Of a stretch of 64,000 nucleotides of DNA, positions 54,390 to 61,846 are shown one piece after another (position 1 is the stretch's first letter; every line of letters begins with the position of its first letter). The notes below the pieces were generated by a model. It saw only the letters and a list, made by a program, of their open reading frames with translations, was not told where the DNA came from and searched no databases. The translations under genes and the position numbers were made by a program. The DNA comes from Bryobacterales bacterium (GTDB lineage: Bacteria > Acidobacteriota > Terriglobia > Bryobacterales > Bryobacteraceae), in the NCBI GenBank assembly GCA_003142355.1, contig PLMF01000427.1, positions 7,131 to 71,130 of the forward strand, written 5' to 3'.

Positions 54390-55339
54390 GCATCCTCCCA
54401 GAAGGGCTCGCTCAGATACTTGTCGGCGCTGTCGCACAGCACGGTAACGATGGTGGCGCTCTGGCCGCGCGCGCTCACCTCCCGAGCCACCATCAGCGCC
54501 GCGTGAACGTTGCAACCCGACGAGATCCCCACCAGTAAGCCCTCTTCCCGCGCCAAACGCCGCACCATGGCGTAGGCGTCCTCGGTTTCGATCCACAGGT
54601 TGCGGTCCGCCAGTTTCTCGTCGTAGATTCCCGGCACGATGGCGGTGGGCATATGCTTCAACCCTTCCAGGCCGTGAAAGCCGCTGGAGGGCTGCGCCGA
54701 GATGCACTGCACGTGCGGCAGCTCGCGGCGCAAACGGCGGCTGACGCCCATGAACGTGCCGCTGGTGCCCATGGCCGCCACGAAATGCGTAAGGCCGCCG
54801 CCGCTCTGCCTGACGATCTCCGGCCCGGTGTGTTCGTAATGCGCCTTCCAATTCGCCGGGTTGTTGTACTGGTCCGGATAGAAGTAGGAGTCCGGATCGC
54901 TCCTGTAAATCTCGCGGCACATTCGGATGGCGCCGTCGGAACCCTCGGCGGCATCGCTGAGGACGGTTTCCGCGCCATACGCTTTTAAGATGCGCCGGCG
55001 TTCCAGGGAAGCGTTGGCGGGCAGGCACAACTTCACCTTGTAGCCGCGGTTCGCCGCGATCATGGCGTAGGCTATGCCGGTATTGCCGCTGGTGGCGTCG
55101 AGGATCACCCGGCCATGGTTCAGCTTCCCGGAGCGCTCGCCATCCAGAATCATGTGGAGCGCCGCGCGGTCTTTCACCGAGCCGCCCGGATTGAAATACT
55201 CGGCCTTGGCGAGAATCTCCACGCCGCGAAACTTGCGGGAAATCCTCTCGAGCCGCAGCAGGGGAGTGTTCCCGATGGTCGCGAGCAGCGGCACCGGTTC
55301 CGGCCGAGCCGGCTGAAACGCGGGTGAAGTGGATGTCAT
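54386..55339 (-). CDS. cysM: Cysteine synthase CysM (carrier- or sulfide-dependent)
   Basis: This 317-aa fold-type II PLP enzyme shows IGNTPLLRLERI, the PLP lysine in [22 protein letters not shown] and the glycine loop MGTSGTFMG. It differs clearly from CysK at 49103, and its partners are Mec+ and a MoaD-type carrier. This fits the CysM branch, which in mycobacteria joins O-phosphoserine to CysO thiocarboxylate. Substrate choice is inferred from context. It is the first gene of its operon, 5' to a divergent encapsulin operon. Confidence 0.9.
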   Translation of the reverse strand: MTSTSPAFQPARPEPVPLLATIGNTPLLRLERISRKFRGVEILAKAEYFNPGGSVKDRAALHMILDGERSGKLNHGRVILDATSGNTGIAYAMIAANRGYKVKLCLPANASLERRRILKAYGAETVLSDAAEGSDGAIRMCREIYRSDPDSYFYPDQYNNPANWKAHYEHTGPEIVRQSGGGLTHFVAAMGTSGTFMGVSRRLRRELPHVQCISAQPSSGFHGLEGLKHMPTAIVPGIYDEKLADRNLWIETEDAYAMVRRLAREEGLLVGISSGCNVHAALMVAREVSARGQSATIVTVLCDSADKYLSEPFWEDA

Positions 55340-55370
55340 GAGTGCCTCGCCAAGAGCGGGTACTTGAAGA

Positions 55371-55417
55371 TTATTGCATAAAATTCATCCTAATGTCTAT
55401 CGACAATATGATATACT
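55371..55417. promoter_or_regulatory. Bidirectional promoter with sulfur-gene motif, copy a
   Basis: On the minus strand TAGACA (55399-55394), 17 bp and CAATAA (55376-55371) form a promoter for cysM, followed ~30 bp on by its ATG. On the plus strand TATACT (55412-55417) can be the -10 of the encapsulin operon. Between and over them lies CCTAATGTCTATCGACA, containing TGTC-N4-GACA dyad symmetry. The motif overlaps both promoters, the place for a shared regulator. Confidence 0.5.
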
Positions 55418-55499
55418 CACAGAATTGCATTCCGGTTGGGGAATGCTTCCTGGCCGCCCCGTTCCGGCGGCGTATTAACGAGAATTGGGAGGTAACACT

Positions 55500-56423
55500 G
55501 TGGCTGACGAGACCGCCGCGCAACAGGCTTTGCGCGAACAGGCTGCGTTTCAATTAGCGAATGTCAACAAGACGGCTCCTCAGTACGGGGCAATCACCCC
55601 GCGCTGGCTGGTTCGTCTTCTGGACTGGAAACCGCTCGAGGCCGGGACTTTCCGCCTCAACCGCGTGGACGAGGGCAAGGCCATCGAAGTCACCTGCGGC
55701 CAGGCCGAGGAGACCCCCTTACCGGGAACGTACGTCCAGTACGAGGAGAAGCCCAAAGAACACAAGTTGAGCGCCATCAATGCGGTGCTGAACGTTCATA
55801 CCCGGATATCCGACCTCTTTAGCAAACCCTACGACCAGATCGGAGAACAGCTTCGTCTGATCATCGAGAACGTGAAAGAGCGGCAGGAGAGCGAACTCCT
55901 CAACAATGCCGACTATGGTTTTCTGCACAACGTCGCGCCGAAGCAGCACCTGAAGACCAGAACGGGTCCCCCGACGCCAGACGACCTGGATGAATTGTTG
56001 ACGAAGGTGTGGAAGGAGCCGTCGTTCTTCCTGGCTCACCCGCGCACCATCGCGGCGTTCGGACGGGAATGCACGTTTCGCGGCGTTCCACCGCCCACCA
56101 TCACGCTGTTCGGAAACCCGTTTCTCACATGGCGGGGTCTGCCGTTGATCCCCACCGACAAGATACGGGTGAAGAACTCCGATAACAAGTCGAAGATCCT
56201 GCTGTTGCGCGTGGGAGAACGAAAACAAGGCTGCATCGGACTGTTCCAGTCGGGACTTCCCGGCGAGCAAAGCCCGGGGTTGTCGGTTCGCTTCATGGGC
56301 ATCGGCAAAGACGCTCTGGCCTCGTACCTGATTGCGCTGTACTGCTCGACTGCCGTGCTGACCGACGACGCCATCGCCATTCTGGAAGACGTGGACGTGA
56401 GCAACTACCATGAGTACAAATGA
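55500..56423 (+). CDS. Family 2A encapsulin shell protein (SrpI-like)
   Basis: The 307-aa HK97-fold shell protein starts at GTG 55500, with GGGAGG 7 nt upstream. Landmarks are the N-terminal arm (QLANVNKTAPQYGAITPRWL), VQYEEKPKEH, the helix LIIENVKERQESELLNNADYG (quoted to 20: IIENVKERQESELLNNADYG), and FLAHPRTIAAFGRECTFRGV, as in the SrpI-type family 2A. The nested cyclic-nucleotide domain of family 2B is absent. It overlaps the cysteine desulfurase gene by 14 bp. Family 2A shells package that enzyme and have been linked to elemental sulfur storage. Confidence 0.9.
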   Translation: MADETAAQQALREQAAFQLANVNKTAPQYGAITPRWLVRLLDWKPLEAGTFRLNRVDEGKAIEVTCGQAEETPLPGTYVQYEEKPKEHKLSAINAVLNVHTRISDLFSKPYDQIGEQLRLIIENVKERQESELLNNADYGFLHNVAPKQHLKTRTGPPTPDDLDELLTKVWKEPSFFLAHPRTIAAFGRECTFRGVPPPTITLFGNPFLTWRGLPLIPTDKIRVKNSDNKSKILLLRVGERKQGCIGLFQSGLPGEQSPGLSVRFMGIGKDALASYLIALYCSTAVLTDDAIAILEDVDVSNYHEYK

Positions 56424-58149
56424 AGCTGGATGGGGCGGCTTGCCTACAGGTCTGCCGGATCCGGAGGTCCTGGCGCGCATGGCCGCCGAGTTTTTCGGCG
56501 CTTTTCCAGGAACGGGGGAAGTAGCTCAAGGCCCGGTAGCGACCCTTCCTCAGCCGCCGGCGCCGACAGTTCCGGGCGGCTCTGAGGCCTTCGATTCCTC
56601 CGCGGCGCCGGCCTTTTCCTTTCTACGGGAAGGCCGGCCGCTGTTTGGCGGCCGCGAGACCTTGGCGGAGCCGGGTATCGCGCCGCCCTCGATCCCTTTC
56701 CAGGCCGCCGCGCCGAAACTGGCGGCGGAGGCGGGAGGTCCGCCCACGCCGGCACTTCCCAGCGGCCTCGGCGCCGCCGAATCCGCATTCCCGGCTTTCT
56801 CCTTTCTGGAGGAGGCCCGGCCTCTGTTTTCGTATCCACCTTCAGCTCCGGGGCCAGTCCCCGTGTCCGGGCCCGCGGACGCCCGGCCCGAATTCGCGGG
56901 CCTGAACCTCGCGCCACAAGCCTTCGACGTGGAAACCATCCGGCGGGATTTTCCGATTCTGCGGGAACGCGTGAACGGCCGTCCGCTGGTCTGGCTGGAC
57001 AATGGCGCGACCACCCAGAAGCCTCAAAGCGTCATCGACCGGCTCAGCTACTTCTACGCGCACGAGAATTCCAACGTCCACCGGGCGGCCCATGAACTGG
57101 CGGCCAGGGCCACGGACGCCTACGAGTCCGCCCGCGAAAAAGTCCGCCGCTTTCTGAACGCGCCCGCGCCGCGCGAAATCGTCTTCGTGCGCGGCGCCAC
57201 CGAGGGGATCAACCTGGTCGCACAGAGCTGGGGACGCCAGAATATCGGCAAGGATGACGAAATCGTCATCTCCTGGCTGGAACACCACGCCAACATCGTG
57301 CCCTGGCAGATGCTGTGCTCGGAAAAAGGAGCGCGGCTCCGGGTGGCTCCGGTGGATGACAGCGGCCAGATCATTCTCGAGGAATACGAAAAGCTGCTCG
57401 GACCCAGGACGCGTCTGGTCGCCGTCACCCAGGTCTCCAACGCCCTCGGCACCGTCACTCCGGTGCGGGAGATGATCGAAGCGGCCCACCGCTACGGCGC
57501 GAAAGTGCTGGTGGACGGGGCGCAGGCCGTCTCGCACATGCGCGTGGACGTGCAATCGCTGGATTGCGATTTTTACGTGCTTTCCGGCCACAAGTTGTTC
57601 GCGCCCACGGGCATCGGCGTGGTGTACGGCAAGTCCGCGATCCTGGATGCCACGGGCCCCTGGCAGGGCGGCGGGAACATGATCCAGGATGTGACCTTCG
57701 AAAAGACCATCTACAACGTGCCGCCCGCCCGCTTCGAGGCCGGCACCGGCAGCCTTGGCGACGCCGTGGGGTTGGGCGCGGCCATCGATTACCTGGACCG
57801 CGCCGGAATGGAAAACATCGCCCGCCGCGAAATCGAACTGCTTCACTACGGCACGGCGGCGCTTGAAACCGTCCCCGGCCTGCGCATCATCGGCACGGCG
57901 CGTGAAAAGGTAGGCGTCCTCTCCTTCGTGCTGGAAGGCGTCCGCACGGAGGAAATCGGCGATTATCTCAACCGGGAAGGCATCGCCGTGCGCGCGGGGC
58001 ATCATTGCGCGCAACCCATACATCGGCGCTTCGGCATCGAGAGCACGGTGCGCGCGTCGCTGGCACTCTACAACACTTGCGGGGACATAGACGCCCTCGT
58101 GGCCGCGCTCCAACGTCTACAGGTTGCGCGGCGCCATCGTAACTTATAA
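56410..58149 (+). CDS. Encapsulin cargo: SufS-like cysteine desulfurase with long disordered N-terminus
   Basis: The 579-aa product has a ~170-residue Pro/Ala-rich N-terminal extension: a short helix (DPEVLARMAAEFFGAF, 17-32) and two copies of a motif PAFSFLxExRPLF (68-79 and 128-140). The catalytic domain of a group II desulfurase follows, with the PLP lysine in SGHKLFAPTG and catalytic Cys in RAGHHCAQP. The extension is the expected cargo-loading region. It converts cysteine to alanine and persulfide, probably inside the shell. Translation is coupled to the shell gene by the overlap. Confidence 0.92.
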   Translation: MSTNEAGWGGLPTGLPDPEVLARMAAEFFGAFPGTGEVAQGPVATLPQPPAPTVPGGSEAFDSSAAPAFSFLREGRPLFGGRETLAEPGIAPPSIPFQAAAPKLAAEAGGPPTPALPSGLGAAESAFPAFSFLEEARPLFSYPPSAPGPVPVSGPADARPEFAGLNLAPQAFDVETIRRDFPILRERVNGRPLVWLDNGATTQKPQSVIDRLSYFYAHENSNVHRAAHELAARATDAYESAREKVRRFLNAPAPREIVFVRGATEGINLVAQSWGRQNIGKDDEIVISWLEHHANIVPWQMLCSEKGARLRVAPVDDSGQIILEEYEKLLGPRTRLVAVTQVSNALGTVTPVREMIEAAHRYGAKVLVDGAQAVSHMRVDVQSLDCDFYVLSGHKLFAPTGIGVVYGKSAILDATGPWQGGGNMIQDVTFEKTIYNVPPARFEAGTGSLGDAVGLGAAIDYLDRAGMENIARREIELLHYGTAALETVPGLRIIGTAREKVGVLSFVLEGVRTEEIGDYLNREGIAVRAGHHCAQPIHRRFGIESTVRASLALYNTCGDIDALVAALQRLQVARRHRNL

Positions 58150-58158
58150 GAGACGCCC

Positions 58159-59079
58159 GTGCCATTGACACTCACGAATCTGTCCGGACGCCTGTTGGCA
58201 TCTTATGCCTGCGAGGGCGGCATCAATCACCTGGACGGGAAGAACCTTCCCTCCAAGCACGCCATCGCCGATATCACGTTCGACCTTCTGCGTTTGCTGT
58301 TTCCAGGGTTCCTCGACGAAAGGCCGATTCACTCCGCGGAAATAGAGGCCGTGACCATCGCCCTTCTCGCCAGCGTGCTCGGCCGTCTGGGGAACGAGAT
58401 CAGGAAGAGCCTCGAATACGCCCCACCCGCCGGATTGGGAAACGCGGACCTGCCGGAGGCGGCGCGCGCCATCACACTCAAGTTCCTCGGCAACCTTCCT
58501 CGAATTCGGGAATTGCTTCAGACCGACGCCGAGGCGGCCTACAGCGGCGACCCCGCCGCGTCCAGCAAGGACGAAGTGATCGTGGCGTATCCGTTCATCG
58601 AAGCCATTGCCGTGCAGCGGCTGGCGCACGAACTCTATCTCGACAACATCGCCCTCATTCCGCGTATCATGACCGAATGGGCGCACGCCCGAACCGGAAT
58701 GGATCTCCATCCGGGGGCTCAAATCGGCACGCACTTCTTCGTGGACCACTGCACCGGGACGGTGGTGGGCGAGACGGCCATCATCGGCAACCACGTCAAG
58801 ATGTATCAAGGCGTCGGCCTGGTTGCGAGATCGCTCGCCGCGGGGCAGGCGTTGCGCGGCCAGAAACGTCATCCGACTATCGGAGACAGGGTGACAGTCT
58901 ATGCCGGCGCCACCATTATCGGGGGCGACACGGTGATCGGGGAAGGCAGTACCATCGGCGCCAGCGTCTTCCTGACCACCAGCGTCCCGCCGAATTCACT
59001 GGTCGTCCTGGAGGCGACGAACGTGAAAGTGATGTCGAAGAAGTCGCGCGAAAGCTGGGTGCTGGACTATCAGATCTGA
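58159..59079 (+). CDS. cysE: Serine O-acetyltransferase (EpsC/CysE type)
   Basis: This 306-aa protein has an alpha-helical N-terminus and a left-handed beta-helix of hexapeptide repeats (~190-290; GAQIGTHFFVDHCTGTVVGE, HPTIGDRVTVYAGATIIGGD). The acetyl-CoA site and the catalytic histidine lie in DHCTG. It makes O-acetylserine for the cysteine synthases. The GTG start at 58159 is 9 bp after the desulfurase stop, completing the encapsulin-desulfurase-acetyltransferase set typical of family 2A loci. Its 3' end overlaps convergent thiH by 10 bp. Confidence 0.93.
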   Translation: MPLTLTNLSGRLLASYACEGGINHLDGKNLPSKHAIADITFDLLRLLFPGFLDERPIHSAEIEAVTIALLASVLGRLGNEIRKSLEYAPPAGLGNADLPEAARAITLKFLGNLPRIRELLQTDAEAAYSGDPAASSKDEVIVAYPFIEAIAVQRLAHELYLDNIALIPRIMTEWAHARTGMDLHPGAQIGTHFFVDHCTGTVVGETAIIGNHVKMYQGVGLVARSLAAGQALRGQKRHPTIGDRVTVYAGATIIGGDTVIGEGSTIGASVFLTTSVPPNSLVVLEATNVKVMSKKSRESWVLDYQI

Positions 59080-60221
59080 CGGGCGTTCCCGGCTCGGACC
59101 GAGGCCGTATCTTCCCGATAGGCAGCGTCCCAGTTCTTGAAGACGGGCTGCAACCCCTTGGCCTCCAAGGCGGCGCAGAAGGTGGTGACGCCGCGGTGGT
59201 CATTGATATCGAACTGCTGGCCGGAGGGGACGGTTTCCAGGTCGTAGCCTCCAACCGTGGTGCGGCTGGCAACACTCATCTTCGAGATACCCACGCCGGC
59301 CATGCCGTCGCGGAAGCGCGGGCTCTCGCGTGTGGAGAGCAACAAGGGCACGTCAGGCAGGCAGATCCGAAAGGCGAAGATGGCCTGCGCCAGGAATTTC
59401 TGGTCCACCGGGAACGCGGCGGTGTATCCTCCCGGTTCCGGCCGAAGGCGCGGGAAGGAGATGGCGACCCCGCCCTTCCAGAACGTGCGCCGCAGATGGG
59501 TGGCGTGCTGGAACAGGCTGAGGAGGTCGAACCGGGGTTCTCCCAGGCCCAGCAACGCACCCAATCCGGCGACGCGTATGCCGCCGGCCAGGGCGCGCGC
59601 GGGGGCGTCCAGGCGGCTATGGTAATCGCGCTTCGGCCCACTGAGGTGCGAGTGCTCGTAGCGCACGGGGTCGTAAGTCTCCTGGTAGAGCGTCACGGCC
59701 GTGCAGCCGGCCACCGACAAGCCCCGATACTCGTCCACGGACATCGGAAAGACCTCGACCGCGACATTGGGAAAGCGCGCGGCCGCCAGGCGGACCGAGT
59801 CCCGGACGAAGGGGTAATCGGCGACGGTCGCCCGGTCGCCCGTCAGCAGCAGGACCTCCTCGATTCCAAGGTCTTTCAAGGCGGACAACTCGGCTTCCAA
59901 TTCCGCCGGGGTCAACTTGTGGCGCGCGATCCTGAGGCCGGCCGAGAAGCCGCAGTAAGTACAGCGCGCCGGGCAGTAATTCGATAAATAGAGCGGGGCA
60001 TAGAGCGAGATGGCCCGTCCGAAATGGCGCCGGGTCAAGGCTAGGGCGCGTTGGGCCAGGGCTTCCATGCGACTCGCGGCGGCGGGGGACAGGAGGGCGG
60101 CAAACTCGCGAACGCCGGGTTCGTTCGCGCGCAAAGAGCGTTCCACCATGGATGGGTCGGCCACCCGGGCCAGGTCCAGCCAGGGGAGCGGGTCAAGCCA
60201 ATCCGCAGGCGCGGCGCTCAT
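59070..60221 (-). CDS. thiH: 2-iminoacetate synthase ThiH (radical SAM)
   Basis: The 383-aa radical SAM enzyme has the cluster motif CPARCTYC (in [14 protein letters not shown], ~residue 85) and the ThiH/BATS C-terminal region. It cleaves tyrosine to dehydroglycine for the thiazole of thiamine, the anaerobic or microaerobic route instead of glycine oxidase ThiO. The ATG at 60221 overlaps the thiG stop by 4 bp (ATGA). It is the last gene of the rhodanese-thiS-thiG-thiH unit. Confidence 0.93.
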   Translation of the reverse strand: MSAAPADWLDPLPWLDLARVADPSMVERSLRANEPGVREFAALLSPAAASRMEALAQRALALTRRHFGRAISLYAPLYLSNYCPARCTYCGFSAGLRIARHKLTPAELEAELSALKDLGIEEVLLLTGDRATVADYPFVRDSVRLAAARFPNVAVEVFPMSVDEYRGLSVAGCTAVTLYQETYDPVRYEHSHLSGPKRDYHSRLDAPARALAGGIRVAGLGALLGLGEPRFDLLSLFQHATHLRRTFWKGGVAISFPRLRPEPGGYTAAFPVDQKFLAQAIFAFRICLPDVPLLLSTRESPRFRDGMAGVGISKMSVASRTTVGGYDLETVPSGQQFDINDHRGVTTFCAALEAKGLQPVFKNWDAAYREDTASVRAGNARQI

Positions 60222-61006
60222 CCGGCCTCTCCACCGGCGAGAAACCCGGTGAGCGGGCTGGTGGCCACAGCCACATCGCTTTGGGGCATGAGTCCCGCTT
60301 TCCAGGCGTCGCGGCCCGCGCGGACGGCGGCGGCGAAGGCGCTGGCCATGAGTTCGGGATTCTCCGCCGCGGCGATGGCGCTGTTGACCAGGACGGCGTC
60401 GCCGCCGATTTCCATGGTCAGGGCGGCATCGGAGGGCGATCGCAGGCCGGCGTCTACGATTACAGGCACGGAGGCGTCGCGGATGATAAGCTTCAACATG
60501 GACATTGTGGTCAGCCCCTGCCCGCTGCCAATGGCCGCTCCGAGGGGCATCACGGCGGCGCAGCCGAGATCCTCCAGGCGCCTGGCCAAAACCGGATCGG
60601 CGGGCATATACGGCAGGACCAGGAAGCCCTCGCCGACCAGGATCTTGGCCGCCTCGTAGGTTTCGATGGGATCGGGCAGCAGGTGATGCGGGTTGGGATG
60701 GATCTCGAGCTTGACGAAGGGACTGCCGCACAGCTCGCGGCCGAGTTGCGCGGCCCGTACAGCCTCACCCGCGTCCCGGGCGCCGGAAGTGTTGGGGACC
60801 AGCGTCAGGCCCTCGATCGCCGCAAGGGGCGCGAGCACATCGTCCACCGGCCGGCCGGGATGGAAGCGCCGCAGCGCCACGGTAACCAGTTCCGCTCCCG
60901 AGGCGCGAACGGCGCGGATCATGGCGTCCGTACTGGAGAACTTGCCCGTTCCCAGAAGCAGCCGCGAGGAGAAGATGCGATCACCCAGTTTGAGGCCGTC
61001 GGCCAT
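60218..61006 (-). CDS. thiG: Thiazole synthase ThiG
   Basis: The 262-aa TIM-barrel enzyme has [10 protein letters not shown] at the N-terminus, VTVALRRF, the imine-forming lysine in [16 protein letters not shown], and the phosphate site [10 protein letters not shown] plus [12 protein letters not shown]. It condenses deoxyxylulose phosphate, dehydroglycine from ThiH and sulfur from ThiS thiocarboxylate. It starts 3 bp after thiS and overlaps thiH. Confidence 0.95.
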   Translation of the reverse strand: MADGLKLGDRIFSSRLLLGTGKFSSTDAMIRAVRASGAELVTVALRRFHPGRPVDDVLAPLAAIEGLTLVPNTSGARDAGEAVRAAQLGRELCGSPFVKLEIHPNPHHLLPDPIETYEAAKILVGEGFLVLPYMPADPVLARRLEDLGCAAVMPLGAAIGSGQGLTTMSMLKLIIRDASVPVIVDAGLRSPSDAALTMEIGGDAVLVNSAIAAAENPELMASAFAAAVRAGRDAWKAGLMPQSDVAVATSPLTGFLAGGEAG

Positions 61007-61009
61007 CGT

Positions 61010-61210
61010 CTATCCTCCCGCGGCGATCACAATCAACTCCACATGATCGCCGTCAGACAGCCTGACGGTCTCGAAGCTGCCCTTGCGCAGAACGTCGCCG
61101 TTGACCATGACGGCTGTTCGTCCAGCCTCGGCATGGCACTCCCGAAGAAGATCGGCGATGGTCGCCTGTCCGTCGTGGCGATACGCCTCGCCGTTGACTA
61201 CAAGATCCAT
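61010..61210 (-). CDS. thiS: Sulfur carrier protein ThiS
   Basis: This 66-aa beta-grasp protein ends in the required free di-glycine (VIAAGG), where the thiocarboxylate is built. The start VVNGEAYRHDGQATIADLL is typical of ThiS. No separate ThiF is present nearby, so the MoeB domain of the fusion at 52454 might activate it. GGGGG lies 8 nt before the ATG. Confidence 0.92.
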   Translation of the reverse strand: MDLVVNGEAYRHDGQATIADLLRECHAEAGRTAVMVNGDVLRKGSFETVRLSDGDHVELIVIAAGG

Positions 61211-61357
61211 GGAGGATACCCCCAGCGGAATAGCGGCATCCGGTCCGATTGCGAAGCCACTGGGCGTGGGGCCGGGGCCGCGGGACCGGACGTGTCATAC
61301 GATTATCGCAGATGGAGCGGCAGAGTATGCGGCGCCCGAGAGACAGGCCAAATCCGG
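61211..61357 (-). other. thiS upstream spacer, no TPP riboswitch seen
   Basis: These 147 bp between rhodanese and thiS were read for a THI-box (CTGAGA and the distal ACCTG core) and none was found. A GATAAT hexamer near 61300 could be a -10 box, but no -35 partner is clear, so thiS may be transcribed from the rhodanese promoter. Confidence 0.35.
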
Positions 61358-61678
61358 CTAGTATTTCCGGACTCTCGAGTCCACCCGATCCGACCAGGCG
61401 TGAATCCCGCCGGTGAGGCTGCGGACATTTGGAAATCCGGCCTTGCTCAGAAGCTGCACCGCTTTGGCGCTGCGTGTTCCCATTTTGCACAGCGCAATGA
61501 TCTCACGGCTGGCATCGAGTTCCTGCACGCGCCCCGGCAGTTCGGCCAGCGGAATCAGGTGTCCGCCGATATTGGAGATCTCGAATTCGTCTTCCTCGCG
61601 GACGTCAAGCAGGAACAGGTTATCGCCAGCGTCGAGCCGCTGCTTGAGATCTTCAGCTTGAATTGCGGGTATGCTCAT
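61358..61678 (-). CDS. Single-domain rhodanese (sulfurtransferase)
   Basis: The 106-aa rhodanese has the N-terminal DVREEDEFEISNI motif and the active-site loop CKMGTRSA (Cys ~64). It probably carries persulfide from the cysteine desulfurase to carriers such as ThiS. The C-terminal GGIHAWSDRVDSRVRKY resembles the end of the rhodanese domain of the fusion at 52454 (GGILAWSSQVDPSVPKY), suggesting common origin by duplication. Confidence 0.92.
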   Translation of the reverse strand: MSIPAIQAEDLKQRLDAGDNLFLLDVREEDEFEISNIGGHLIPLAELPGRVQELDASREIIALCKMGTRSAKAVQLLSKAGFPNVRSLTGGIHAWSDRVDSRVRKY

Positions 61679-61711
61679 TTCGCTTGGGCCTCCTCAAACT
61701 GATACAGTCCG

Positions 61712-61741
61712 ATTATGGCACGGAATTACCCTAATGTCTAT
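61712..61741. promoter_or_regulatory. Rhodanese-thi promoter with sulfur-gene motif, copy b
   Basis: On the minus strand TAGACA (61740-61735), a 17-bp spacer and CATAAT (61717-61712) form a promoter ~34 bp before the rhodanese start. The plus strand reads CCTAATGTCTAT over the -35 box, matching copy a at 55389-55400 base for base over 12 bp. Confidence 0.55.
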
Positions 61742-61810
61742 ATGGAAGCAAAAAAACCATAAGATTCGCCAGATTACTTCGGGAGAGCGGCGGATTCCAC
61801 CCTGTTTTCT

Positions 61811-61846
61811 TTGCATTGCGGATAGTCTCGGAATACAATAAAGTCG
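61811..61846 (+). promoter_or_regulatory. Promoter of the PIG-L gene, probably leaderless
   Basis: TTGCAT (61811-61816), a 17-bp spacer and TACAAT (61834-61839) form a good sigma-70 promoter. The start point would lie at ~61846, at or next to the ATG at 61847, so the mRNA would have little or no leader. This also supports the upstream ATG over that at 61859. Confidence 0.55.

Noticed and set aside
54390..55028. Long upstream extension of the JAMM protease frame
   Set aside because: It is the out-of-frame shadow of cysM; the JAMM domain starts properly at 54389 with an ATGA overlap.
60222..60731. Upstream extension of thiH
   Set aside because: It is a shadow of thiG; the real start overlaps the thiG stop by 4 bp.
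61211..61357. TPP riboswitch before thiS
   Set aside because: Neither strand shows the conserved THI-box cores.
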